Shown here: one piece after another, positions 8,598-16,731 of the stretch | Layout of the letters: each line of letters begins with the position of its first letter | How positions within the stretch are numbered: position 1 is the stretch's first letter | NCBI GenBank assembly: GCA_046329585.1 | Contig: JAXLUI010000002.1 | Span: 744,001 to 808,000 of the forward strand | DNA from: DLKC01 sp002478885 | GTDB lineage: Bacteria > Bacteroidota > Bacteroidia > Chitinophagales > Chitinophagaceae | Direction of reading: 5' to 3' | DNA length: 64,000 nucleotides | Translations under genes and position numbers: made by a program | The notes under the pieces: generated by a model | Seen by the model: the letters and a program-made list of their open reading frames with translations, nothing else | Databases searched by the model: none | What the model was told of the DNA's origin: nothing

Positions 8598-8655
8598 GTA
8601 CAAGAGTGCGACGCAACAGGCGATGAACAGTATTACAAATGCCGGTAACATAACT
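8598..8655 (-). repeat. Repeat arm M, inside the cusA gene
   Basis: A minus arm: core GTACAAGAGTGCGACGCAAC, outer end CCGGTAACATAAC. It lies between the two halves of cusA and is the only arm that separates two parts of one protein family member. It is open in frame 1 as part of a short reading frame, 8545-8688. Confidence 0.9.
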
Positions 8656-8662
8656 ATCAATT

Positions 8663-10582
8663 ATGAAATGGAAAAAGCCATATTATAAAATACCCAACGA
8701 CATAAGATTATCCATCATTGAAAAAGCCTGCAAACAGGTATCACGTGGTGTTTTCTTTTCAACAGTTATTATCATTACTTCTTTTCTGCCTGTGTTTTTA
8801 TTAACCGGGCAGGAAGGAAAATTATTTGGCCCGCTTGCTTACACTAAAACATTTATCATGATCGTGGATGCGTTACTGGTGGTAACATTAGCACCTGTAC
8901 TGTTGTCTTTTTTTATGCGTGGAAGGTTCAGGCCCGAAAGTGCAAACCCTGTAAACCGTTTCCTGGAAAGGGTTTACGAGCCTGTTATAAAAGCATGTAT
9001 CAAATGGCGCAAAACAACCATCGGTATTAACATCATTGCATTACTCATAAGTATTCCGTTGCTGATGAGTTTGGGTAAAGAGTTTATGCCCCCACTTGAT
9101 GAAGGCTCATTGCTGTTTATGCCGGTTACATTGCCTGATGTATCGAACAGTGAGGTAAAAAGAATTTTACAGGTACAGGATAAACTGATCAAATCAATTC
9201 CTGAAGTAGAGAATGTGTTGGGCAAAGCAGGGCGTGCCAATACAGCAACAGATAACTCGCCCATCAGTATGATCGAAACAATCATTTTACTGAAACCAAA
9301 AGATCAGTGGAGAGCGGGCAAAACAAAAGATGATCTCATTAATGAACTTAACGCCAAGCTGCAGATACCAGGTGTTACCAATGGCTGGACACAACCCATC
9401 ATCAACCGCATCAACATGCTTTCAACGGGCATACGTACTGATGTTGGTGTAAAAGTATATGGACAAAATCTTGATTCTATTTATGCATTCTCGCAACATG
9501 TAAAGAAAGCATTGGAAGGAATTGATGGTGTAAAAGATTTATATGTTGAACCCATTACCGGCGGCAAGTATATTGATATAGCCATTAAACGGGATGAAAT
9601 TGCAAGATATAATCTGAGCGTTGATGATGTAAACAGTATTGTAGAAAGTGCTTTAGGTGGAATGAAGCTTACAACAACAATCGAAGGCCGTCAGCGCTTT
9701 TCTGTGAATGCAAGATTTGGACAGGATTTCAGGAACAACCTCGAAGTGTTGAAACGCCTGCAGGTGCAAACAATGACCTTTGGCCCCATTCCTTTGCAGG
9801 CAGTTGCTGATATAAAAATTTCCGAAGGTCCGCCCATGATCAATTCAGAAAATGCAATGCTCCGTGGCACTGTTTTATTCAATGTGCGTGAAAGAGATTT
9901 GGGAAGTACGGTAGAAGAAGCGCAGCAACGTTTAAATAACATGATCACGCAATTACCCAAAGGATATTACCTGGAATGGAGCGGGCAATATGAAAACCTG
10001 ATTCGCGGCGAACAAACACTAAAACTGATACTGCCTGTTGTATTGCTCATCATTTTTATCTGTATGTATTTTGCTTTTCATTCTGCACGTGAAGCAGCAC
10101 TAAGTTTAATCACTATTCCTTTCGCATTGATCGGTGGCGCTTATATGATCTACTTCTGGCATGTTAATTTATCTGTTGCAGTTGCCGTTGGCTTTATAGC
10201 ATTGTTTGGTTTGGCTGTGGAAACTGGTATCGTGATGGTGATCTACTTAAACGATGCCATGCAGCAACTCGTTGCAAAAAAAGGAAACAGTAAAGACCGT
10301 ATTACAAAAGAAGATCTGCGTGAATATGTAATTCACGGTGCAGCCAAAAGGTTGCGGCCAAAAATTATGACGGTCTGTGTTTCGCTCTTTGCACTCATAC
10401 CTATACTCTGGAGCAGCGGTGTGGGCAGCGATGTAATGAAACCAATTGTATTGCCAATGGTTGGAGGTGTACTTACTTCCGCTACGCATATTTTATTGGT
10501 TACACCACTTATCTTCTTAATGTCTAAAGAATATGAATTAAGAAAGCATGGAAAGATTGATGTATTGGATGCAAAGCATTAA
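8663..10582 (+). CDS. cusA: CusA/CzcA-type RND pump, C-terminal part of a split gene
   Basis: A 639-residue protein starting in the TM4-TM5 loop (MKWKKPYYKIPND) and running directly into RLSIIEKACKQVSRGVFF and TSFLPVFLLTGQEGKLF, the conserved start of TM5. TM5-TM12, the second porter domain (including the methionine-bearing region FMPPLDEGSLLFMP) and the terminal membrane helices appear complete. An in-frame stop lies 12 bases before the ATG, so the frame cannot extend into the first half. With the 426-residue N-terminal part it makes up a full pump. It lies upstream of the TolC partner gene, suggesting the operon is still read. Confidence 0.85.
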   Translation: MKWKKPYYKIPNDIRLSIIEKACKQVSRGVFFSTVIIITSFLPVFLLTGQEGKLFGPLAYTKTFIMIVDALLVVTLAPVLLSFFMRGRFRPESANPVNRFLERVYEPVIKACIKWRKTTIGINIIALLISIPLLMSLGKEFMPPLDEGSLLFMPVTLPDVSNSEVKRILQVQDKLIKSIPEVENVLGKAGRANTATDNSPISMIETIILLKPKDQWRAGKTKDDLINELNAKLQIPGVTNGWTQPIINRINMLSTGIRTDVGVKVYGQNLDSIYAFSQHVKKALEGIDGVKDLYVEPITGGKYIDIAIKRDEIARYNLSVDDVNSIVESALGGMKLTTTIEGRQRFSVNARFGQDFRNNLEVLKRLQVQTMTFGPIPLQAVADIKISEGPPMINSENAMLRGTVLFNVRERDLGSTVEEAQQRLNNMITQLPKGYYLEWSGQYENLIRGEQTLKLILPVVLLIIFICMYFAFHSAREAALSLITIPFALIGGAYMIYFWHVNLSVAVAVGFIALFGLAVETGIVMVIYLNDAMQQLVAKKGNSKDRITKEDLREYVIHGAAKRLRPKIMTVCVSLFALIPILWSSGVGSDVMKPIVLPMVGGVLTSATHILLVTPLIFLMSKEYELRKHGKIDVLDAKH

Positions 10583-10593
10583 GCAATTAAAAT

Positions 10594-10653
10594 ATTTTTA
10601 TGAATCCAACAACTAAACAAATAATCAGCTTCGGTTGCGTCGCACACTTGTAC
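10594..10653 (+). repeat. Repeat arm N
   Basis: A plus arm with outer end TTTTTATGAATCC and the perfect core GTTGCGTCGCACACTTGTAC. It fills the gap between cusA and the TolC gene. An ATG in its outer end opens the TolC frame 22 codons early. Confidence 0.9.
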
Positions 10654-10665
10654 AGGAAGAATGTT

Positions 10666-11928
10666 ATGCGGCAAAGAAAAGCATACCGCATGCTTATCGT
10701 TATATGTTTCCTCGTACCACTGCAAAACATATTTGCGCAAACAATGCGGCTTGCTGATATACTTGATTCTGTTCAGCAGCAAAACCCTTCTTTAAAAATG
10801 TATGATGCAGATATACGTTCATTGGACGAAGCTGCTAAAGGTGCACATAACTGGGAAGCACCGGAATTAGGAACAGGTTTTTGGATGGTGCCTTATAATA
10901 CCAATCTATGGAAAGGAACGGATATGGGCACTGGTATGGGACAGTATATGATCTCTGCACAACAGATGTTTCCCAATAAAAAGAAACAGGATGCGGAAGC
11001 AAAATATATGGAAGCAATATCTTCTGTAGAAAAAGAAAAAAAGAATGCTTCTTTAAATGAATTGTATGCAGCCGTAAAGCAGAATTATTATGAGTGGATG
11101 ATCATAAAAAAGAAACAAGGCATCTTAGATCAGAATAAAAAAGTATTACAGTTTATGATCCAAAATGCAGAACTGCGTTATAAAAATGGATTGGAAAAAA
11201 TAAGCGCTTATTATAAAGCCAAAGCAGCATTGGGCAATATTGAAAATATGCAGTTGATGCTTGACAATGCAATCATTCAAAAACGCATCATGCTCAATAC
11301 GCTTATGAACAGGGATAAGTTTATTGCTTTTGATATAGATACTGTGTACAGCATAAAAGATTTTGAAACCTATAGTTTTGACAGCAGCACATTCATTAAT
11401 ACCCGCAGCGATATTAAAGCGGTTGATAAAGACATTCAGTTAACCTTTCTTCAGCAGCAGGCGGAAAGTGCTAAACTAAAACCGGAGTTTGGTGTACGCT
11501 ACGATCACATGTTTGGCTTTGGTGGGTTCCCTATGCAATACTCACTCATGGCAATGGTAAAACTGCCTATGGCAAAATGGTCATCAAAAACAAATAAGGC
11601 CAACGTGGAAAGTTTAAAATGGAAAGCTGAATCATTAAATCAGCAAAAGCAAATGATGACAAATGAATTGAGTGGTATGGCTTTTGGCATGCGTAACGAT
11701 ATATCGCTAAAAAAGAAACAGGTTGATCTCTATCAAAAAAATATTCTTCCTGCTTTACAAAAAAATTTTCAAACCATGCAATTAGGTTACGAGCAGAATA
11801 CAGAAGAATTATTTATGCTTTATGATGCATGGGAAACTTTGAATATGACGCAACTGGAATACCTGGACCAGTTACAGCAATTGCTGATGATGCAGGTACA
11901 GTTGGAAGAAATATTGGAAGTTAAATAA
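10666..11928 (+). CDS. TolC-family outer-membrane efflux protein (CusC/CzcC-like)
   Basis: A 420-residue outer-membrane factor with a signal peptide (RMLIVICFLVPLQNIFAQ) and the long alpha-helical coiled-coil regions of TolC proteins, low in cysteine and rich in Gln/Lys/Leu heptads. It should form the trimeric exit duct of the CusA/CusB complex encoded around it. The start at 10666 gives a normal signal peptide; the ATG at 10600 lies in repeat arm N and would prepend residues encoded by the repeat. The next gene, a CusB-like adaptor, starts 7 bases after the stop. Confidence 0.9.
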   Translation: MRQRKAYRMLIVICFLVPLQNIFAQTMRLADILDSVQQQNPSLKMYDADIRSLDEAAKGAHNWEAPELGTGFWMVPYNTNLWKGTDMGTGMGQYMISAQQMFPNKKKQDAEAKYMEAISSVEKEKKNASLNELYAAVKQNYYEWMIIKKKQGILDQNKKVLQFMIQNAELRYKNGLEKISAYYKAKAALGNIENMQLMLDNAIIQKRIMLNTLMNRDKFIAFDIDTVYSIKDFETYSFDSSTFINTRSDIKAVDKDIQLTFLQQQAESAKLKPEFGVRYDHMFGFGGFPMQYSLMAMVKLPMAKWSSKTNKANVESLKWKAESLNQQKQMMTNELSGMAFGMRNDISLKKKQVDLYQKNILPALQKNFQTMQLGYEQNTEELFMLYDAWETLNMTQLEYLDQLQQLLMMQVQLEEILEVK

Positions 11929-11935
11929 CATTGAT

Positions 11936-13189
11936 ATGAAACTATTGCACCAAATAAAAATTGGTTTATCGCTTTCAGTATGTTTCTCTTTTTTGTTCTG
12001 GGGCTGCACATCCAAACAACAGGATGCAGTACAGCATACACATACGGCAGTTGAAACATACACTTGCCCCATGCATCCGCAGATCATTAAAGATAAGCCC
12101 GGCGATTGTCCTATTTGCGGTATGAAACTCGTTAAGAAAGAAGCCAGTAATACAGTAGCAGTTAAGAATGTTGCATTAGAAAGTTTATTAAAACCAACAA
12201 ATGCATTTGTGGTATCAAATATTCCTGTAACAAAAATGCAGCAGAAAGATACTGCTGTAACAATTAATGCATTGGGAAGTATTACTTACGATACCCGTTA
12301 TAATTACAGTATTGCTTCTCGTGTTTCCGGCAGAATAGAAAAGCTGTATATCAAATATCGGTATGAGCATGTACATAAAGGAGCAGCTATTATGGAGATC
12401 TACAGTCCGGAAATAAATACAGCGCAGCAAAATCTTTTATTTCTCCTGAAAAATGATCCTGATAATAATTCATTAATTGATGCGGCTACACAAAAATTAT
12501 TATTGTTAGGTATGAGCAACGAACAGGTAAATGATGTAGTTCGTTCTAAAAAAATGATGTACACTATTTCAGTATATAGCCCATATACTGGGCATGTGCA
12601 TGAAGCAGGAACAATGAATGAAAACAACAATGCTTCTATGAATAATTTCACTGAAGAACTCCCATTAAAAGAAGGTATGTATGTGCAAAAAGGTCAATCA
12701 TTATTTTCTGTTTTCAGTACAGAAAAGGCATGGGTATTATTAAATATCTATGCGGATCAACAGGCACTAATAAAGCAAGGCAATAAAGTAACCATCACAC
12801 CAGAGACCAAGCCAAGCAAGCAGATCAACGGTACGATCAATTTTATCGAACCTTTTTTCAGGAATGATAGTAAAACCATTACTGCCCGTGTTTATTTTAA
12901 CAATGAAGATTTGCAAATACCGATTGGCAGCCAGGTAAGTGCAGTAATTGAAACAAGTAATACAAATGCTTATTGGTTACCAAAAGATGCGGTGCTTTCA
13001 CTGGGGCTTAATAAAGTTGTTTTCAAAAAAGAAGACGGCGGCTTCAGGGCGCAGAAAGTTATAACAGCTATGGCAAATAGTGATCTCATACAAATTGTTA
13101 GCGGTCTTAACCCAACAGATGAAGTTGCGGCCAACGCTCAATACCTTATGGATAGTGAAAGTTTTATACAAGTAAAAATTAAGCAATGA
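11936..13189 (+). CDS. cusB: CusB-like periplasmic adaptor with an HMBD module
   Basis: A 417-residue membrane-fusion lipoprotein (FLFWGC lipobox). It has an N-terminal metal module at about 41-64 (YTCPMHPQI ... CPICGMKL), then the barrel-sandwich/lipoyl and beta-barrel domains of RND adaptors (SRVSGRIEKLYI, GHVHEAGTM, EGMYVQKGQSLF). It should link the inner-membrane pump to TolC and pass Cu/Ag to CusA. Its stop overlaps the ATG of the next adaptor gene (ATGA), so the two are translationally coupled. Confidence 0.9.
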   Translation: MKLLHQIKIGLSLSVCFSFLFWGCTSKQQDAVQHTHTAVETYTCPMHPQIIKDKPGDCPICGMKLVKKEASNTVAVKNVALESLLKPTNAFVVSNIPVTKMQQKDTAVTINALGSITYDTRYNYSIASRVSGRIEKLYIKYRYEHVHKGAAIMEIYSPEINTAQQNLLFLLKNDPDNNSLIDAATQKLLLLGMSNEQVNDVVRSKKMMYTISVYSPYTGHVHEAGTMNENNNASMNNFTEELPLKEGMYVQKGQSLFSVFSTEKAWVLLNIYADQQALIKQGNKVTITPETKPSKQINGTINFIEPFFRNDSKTITARVYFNNEDLQIPIGSQVSAVIETSNTNAYWLPKDAVLSLGLNKVVFKKEDGGFRAQKVITAMANSDLIQIVSGLNPTDEVAANAQYLMDSESFIQVKIKQ

Positions 13190-14475
13190 AAAGATTTTTT
13201 TATAATGATCCCGGCAGCATTACTATTATAAGGCTTTCGTTGCGTCGCACACTTTTACAGTTGATTGTATACTCAGCATTTTTTATAGCAGTATCATTAT
13301 TGCCTGCATCTTGTAAAAGCAAAGAAAATAAAATAACGGTCAATTCAGACACATACTATACCTGCTCCATGCATCCGCAGGTAATGCAGGATAAACCAGG
13401 TGATTGCCCGATCTGTCACATGAAATTGCTGGAAACAAAAAAAAGTGCCACACAAAAAATGGATGAGATCCAGTTGAGTGAGGAACAAATTCAATTAGGC
13501 AATATACAAGTTGATACTATACGTAATGGCGCTATTGCTGATAAACAGGTATTGATAGCAACACTGAATTTCAATCAGCAGAAAATTGTTGCTGTAAGTG
13601 CGAGGGTGCCCGGCAGAATTGAAAGATTGTATTTTAAAAACATCGGTGATTATGTACGCAAGGGCGACAAGCTTTTTGATATTTATAGCGAAGCACTTAA
13701 TAATGCCAAACAGGAGTATTTGCTCGCTTTGGATAAACAAAAAGTTTTAGATAATTCATTAATAGATTTTAAGCAACTTATAGAAAACGCGAAGAATAAA
13801 TTATTGTTATGGGGCTTAAGTGAAAATCAAATTGCTGCATTGGAAACCACACACGAATCTGCTGCATTTACAACTTACTACAGCAACGAAAATGGATATA
13901 TTACCAGCCTTGATGTAAAAGAAGGCGATTATATAACTGAAGGTGGCGCTGTTGTAAAGCTTGCTGATCTCTCAACCTTATGGGCAGAGGCACAAGTATA
14001 TACTTCGCAATTGGCTGCTATTGATAAAGAAGGCACGGTTGCTGTTCAAATTCCCGATCTGAACAACATGGTGCTCAATGGCAGTATTGAATTCGTAAAC
14101 CCAGAGATCAATCCTGACACAAGGATTAATTTGATAAGGATCGCTGTACCTAACAAAGACAACAAGTTAAAGCCTGGCATGCCTGCTTATGTATTCCTTA
14201 ACAGCGCTAAGAGAAAAGCCCTGAGCCTGCCGACAGATGCAGTAATAAGAAATCAAAACAATTCATCCGTATGGGTAAAGACGTGCAATAATACATTCAA
14301 AAGTAAAATGGTTGAAACAGGTTCCGAAACAGACAACAGCATCGAAATAATTTCAGGTTTGTCAGAAGGAGAAGCAGTGGTAATATCAGGAGCTTACTTG
14401 TTGAACAGTGAGTACATTTTTCAACGTGGCGCAGACCCCATGGCAGGGATGGATATGAGTGGACATTCGCATTAG
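13186..14475 (+). CDS. Second CusB-like adaptor with an HMBD module; N-terminus encoded by a repeat
   Basis: A 429-residue paralogue of the preceding adaptor, with a metal module at about 58-82 (YTCSMHPQV ... CPICHMKL, His replacing Gly) and the usual HlyD-type domains (SARVPGRIERLYF, EGDYITEGGAVVKL). The tail is Met/His-rich (MAGMDMSGHSH). The ATG at 13186 overlaps the previous stop, but codons 4-25 come from repeat arm O. A TTG at 13261 would give a compact lipoprotein signal directly (MIVYSAFFIAVSLLPASC). So either the repeat inserted into the start of the gene and was accommodated, or the true start is the TTG. Confidence 0.88.
   Translation: MKRFFYNDPGSITIIRLSLRRTLLQLIVYSAFFIAVSLLPASCKSKENKITVNSDTYYTCSMHPQVMQDKPGDCPICHMKLLETKKSATQKMDEIQLSEEQIQLGNIQVDTIRNGAIADKQVLIATLNFNQQKIVAVSARVPGRIERLYFKNIGDYVRKGDKLFDIYSEALNNAKQEYLLALDKQKVLDNSLIDFKQLIENAKNKLLLWGLSENQIAALETTHESAAFTTYYSNENGYITSLDVKEGDYITEGGAVVKLADLSTLWAEAQVYTSQLAAIDKEGTVAVQIPDLNNMVLNGSIEFVNPEINPDTRINLIRIAVPNKDNKLKPGMPAYVFLNSAKRKALSLPTDAVIRNQNNSSVWVKTCNNTFKSKMVETGSETDNSIEIISGLSEGEAVVISGAYLLNSEYIFQRGADPMAGMDMSGHSH
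13195..13260 (+). repeat. Repeat arm O, within the start of a CDS
   Basis: A plus arm: outer end TTTTTTATAATGATCCCGGC, core GTTGCGTCGCACACTTTTAC. It is read as codons 4-25 of the second adaptor (…IIRLSLRRTLLQ…). It is one of two arms that clearly touch a coding sequence. Confidence 0.9.
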
Positions 14476-14553
14476 TGATCAAAATTTTATAAGCTTTTAC
14501 AGAAATTATATAAGATGTTCCGGTTAATCAGGCTTAAATTTGTGTTTCGAAAA

Positions 14554-15009
14554 ATGAAAAATTTCAGTTCCATACAATTAAAGGCGGCATTACTTCTATT
14601 GGTATTCTCCCTGAATGCCTTAATAGGATTTGCCTGTTCAATTGGAATTGATATGAATTTTAATGCTTCTCATCATCATGATGCAGAGTTGGCAGATAAT
14701 GTTAGTCATCATCATGATGACAATGCTGGCCATCATCATAAAGAAGCTGATACAGACCATCATTCAAAAGATGCTAAGGACAATTGTTGTAAAGATAAAG
14801 TGGTGAAAATTGCACAACTTGACAAGTCCGTCCCACAATCTTTGAATAATATTATTCAACCTGTTTTCTTTACAGCTTTTGTAGCTTCTTTCTTTGATAT
14901 AGATATTTCATTTGCTTCCAAAGATATTCCATCCGTTAAATATTTTGTCCGAAGTCACCATCCTCCCATACAAGACATCCGCATAGCTATCCAAAGCTTC
15001 CAGATTTGA
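14554..15009 (+). CDS. Secreted histidine-rich protein, HYC_CC_PP-like
   Basis: A 151-residue protein with a signal peptide (LKAALLLLVFSLNALIGFAC), then a stretch dense in HHHD and HHH clusters (about 36-77) that should bind Cu, Zn or Ni, a DNCCKDK motif, and the conserved tail HHPPIQD. The CC and PP elements resemble the HYC_CC_PP family, with the HYC part replaced by histidine clusters. The start at 14554 is preferred because it places the signal peptide at the N-terminus. Periplasmic metal buffering is inferred. Confidence 0.7.
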   Translation: MKNFSSIQLKAALLLLVFSLNALIGFACSIGIDMNFNASHHHDAELADNVSHHHDDNAGHHHKEADTDHHSKDAKDNCCKDKVVKIAQLDKSVPQSLNNIIQPVFFTAFVASFFDIDISFASKDIPSVKYFVRSHHPPIQDIRIAIQSFQI

Positions 15010-15031
15010 TTAAATGTACACGGTTGTGCAT

Positions 15032-15050
15032 GTCCCGAAAATTTCGGGAT
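15032..15050. repeat. Intergenic palindrome
   Basis: TCCCGAAAATTTCGGGA is a nearly perfect inverted repeat between two genes. It may be a weak bidirectional terminator; no T-run follows. It is unrelated to the island repeat arms. Confidence 0.5.
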
Positions 15051-15087
15051 CTGTAAATTAATTGCTATAACATTTAATCAGATTAAA

Positions 15088-15558
15088 ATGAAAAAGATAA
15101 TGATCATGGTTGCCCTTTTTGCAACCACATTTGCCCAACATGCTTCAGCAAAAATAGTAACGGATAAATCACAGTTACTTGATTTGTACTACAATATAAA
15201 AGATGCATTAGTAACGGGCAATTCCAATGAAGCCACTGCTAAAGCCGCTGCATTTGTAACAACATTGCAGGCAATAGATGAAAAGGCTATTTCTTCAGAT
15301 AACAGGAATGCATTACTTAAATATGCAGGCTTGATTGCTGCAACAAAAGAACTTCAACATCAGCGTGAACATTTTGCTGATTTTTCCACCAGTATGGCTA
15401 CGCTGCTCAAAGCGGTAAAACTTACTGACAAACCCGTTTACCAGGCTTATTGTCCTATGAAGAAAGCTTATTGGCTCAGTAACACTAAAGAAATAAAAAA
15501 TCCTTATTACGGATCAGCCATGCTTACATGTGGCAAGGTTACTGATACAATACAATAA
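15088..15558 (+). CDS. DUF3347 secreted protein, copy 1
   Basis: A 156-residue protein with a signal peptide (…FAQHASA). The DUF3347 features are LDLYYNIKDALVTGN near the start, LQHQREHFADFS in the middle and the late block AYCPMKKAYWLS...NPYYGSAMLTCG, whose Cys, Met and His are likely copper ligands. The domain also occurs at the C-terminus of some CusB proteins, where it sits like CusF. A periplasmic metallochaperone for the Cus pump is inferred. It is followed 39 bases later by a lipoprotein paralogue. Confidence 0.85.
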   Translation: MKKIMIMVALFATTFAQHASAKIVTDKSQLLDLYYNIKDALVTGNSNEATAKAAAFVTTLQAIDEKAISSDNRNALLKYAGLIAATKELQHQREHFADFSTSMATLLKAVKLTDKPVYQAYCPMKKAYWLSNTKEIKNPYYGSAMLTCGKVTDTIQ

Positions 15559-15597
15559 ATGGTAATGCTTTAATTTTTTTACTTCAAACAATTTATA

Positions 15598-16170
15598 ATG
15601 AGAAAGATATTTTTTGGTGCAGCCATACTTGCATCTCTGTTTACGGCATGCAATAATAGTACTGATAAGAAGACAGAAACTCAACCTGTAAATGCCGATA
15701 GTGTTCAGTCAGATTCAAAATCTAATGAAGTACCTAAAGTACAAATGGTATCAGCAAAAGATGTTGTTGCAGGTTATATTCAATTGAAGAATGCGCTTGC
15801 ATCAGATAACTCTGAAGCTGCTGCTACAGCCGGTAATGACCTAAACAAAGCGCTTCAGTTTATGGACAGCAGTGCCATGAGCAAAGATCAGTTACAAATA
15901 TTCACAGATGTTGCTGATGATGCGAAAGAACATGCAGAACATATTGGAGCCAATGCAGGTAATATAAAACACCAGCGTGAACATTTTCAGGAGCTTAGTA
16001 AGGATGTCTACGATCTCGTAAAAGCTTTCGGTACTAACCAGGTTGTATACAAAGATTATTGCCCGATGGCTAAAGCGATTTGGTTAAGCGAAACCAAAGA
16101 GATCAGGAATCCATATTACGGCAGTAAAATGAGCACATGTGGCCAACTACAGGAAACCATCGCTAAATAA
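15598..16170 (+). CDS. DUF3347 lipoprotein, copy 2
   Basis: A 190-residue lipoprotein (SLFTAC, Cys18) with a polar linker and then the same domain as the preceding gene: VVAGYIQLKNALASDN, IKHQREHFQELS, DYCPMAKAIWLS...NPYYGSKMSTCG. The pair looks like a tandem duplication giving one soluble and one membrane-anchored form. The function is inferred as periplasmic Cu/Ag binding or delivery. The haem-binding gene starts 7 bases after the stop. Confidence 0.85.
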   Translation: MRKIFFGAAILASLFTACNNSTDKKTETQPVNADSVQSDSKSNEVPKVQMVSAKDVVAGYIQLKNALASDNSEAAATAGNDLNKALQFMDSSAMSKDQLQIFTDVADDAKEHAEHIGANAGNIKHQREHFQELSKDVYDLVKAFGTNQVVYKDYCPMAKAIWLSETKEIRNPYYGSKMSTCGQLQETIAK

Positions 16171-16177
16171 TGTACTC

Positions 16178-16642
16178 ATGAGCAAGCGAAAAATCATTCT
16201 GCTGATTCTGTTCATACTGTTCGTGGCTATACAGTTTATACAACCGGTGAAAAATATAAGTGGTGTGGTCGCAGCTTCACGGTTTAGCAATCTGTATAAT
16301 GCTCCCGACAGCATTGAAAATATCCTGCAAATGGCTTGCTATGATTGCCATAGCAACAATACCCGTTATCCCTGGTATGCTAATATTCAACCTGCGGCAT
16401 GGGTGCTACAAAACCATATTACAAAAGGAAAATCTGAATTGAACTTTGATGAATTTGCCAGCTATTCAGCAAGAAGGAAATTGAGCAAACTTAAATCAAT
16501 GATAAGCCAGGTGAACGATGGTGAAATGCCACTTCAATCCTATACATGGATACACAAAGATGCAAGACTATCAGATGATCAGAAAAAAATATTGCTGGCA
16601 TGGGTCAAAGAAACAATAGATAGTTTAACAGCAAAACAATAA
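16178..16642 (+). CDS. Haem-binding domain protein (one CxxCH), membrane anchored
   Basis: A 154-residue protein with an N-terminal membrane helix (IILLILFILFVAIQF) and one CYDCH motif (C54, C57, H58) for covalent haem, followed by SNNTRYPWYANIQPAAW, the signature of the small haem_bd family common in Bacteroidota. It probably faces the periplasm and may move electrons, perhaps to or from the multicopper oxidase encoded downstream; that link is inferred from position only. The start at 16178 avoids overlap with the preceding gene. Confidence 0.85.
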   Translation: MSKRKIILLILFILFVAIQFIQPVKNISGVVAASRFSNLYNAPDSIENILQMACYDCHSNNTRYPWYANIQPAAWVLQNHITKGKSELNFDEFASYSARRKLSKLKSMISQVNDGEMPLQSYTWIHKDARLSDDQKKILLAWVKETIDSLTAKQ

Positions 16643-16646
16643 TACA

Positions 16647-16721
16647 ATGAAAACAGTACAAATGTTTTTATTAAAACTTTTCAAAGCGGTTTTTATCAGA
16701 AAGAAAAAATGTTGTCACTAA
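16647..16721 (+). CDS. Tiny basic peptide ending in Cys-Cys, copy 2 (24 aa)
   Basis: A 24-codon ORF (ATG 16647, TAA 16719-16721) starting 4 bases after the haem-binding gene and ending 10 bases before the multicopper oxidase. Its C-terminal part is LFKAVFIRKKKCCH, paralogous to the peptide at 5148-5231. Tight spacing suggests it is translated in the operon. A Cu(I)-responsive leader, or a membrane-surface Cu(I) ligand, would both fit the terminal Cys-Cys. No known family is recognised. Confidence 0.6.
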   Translation: MKTVQMFLLKLFKAVFIRKKKCCH

Positions 16722-16731
16722 AAATATAGAA

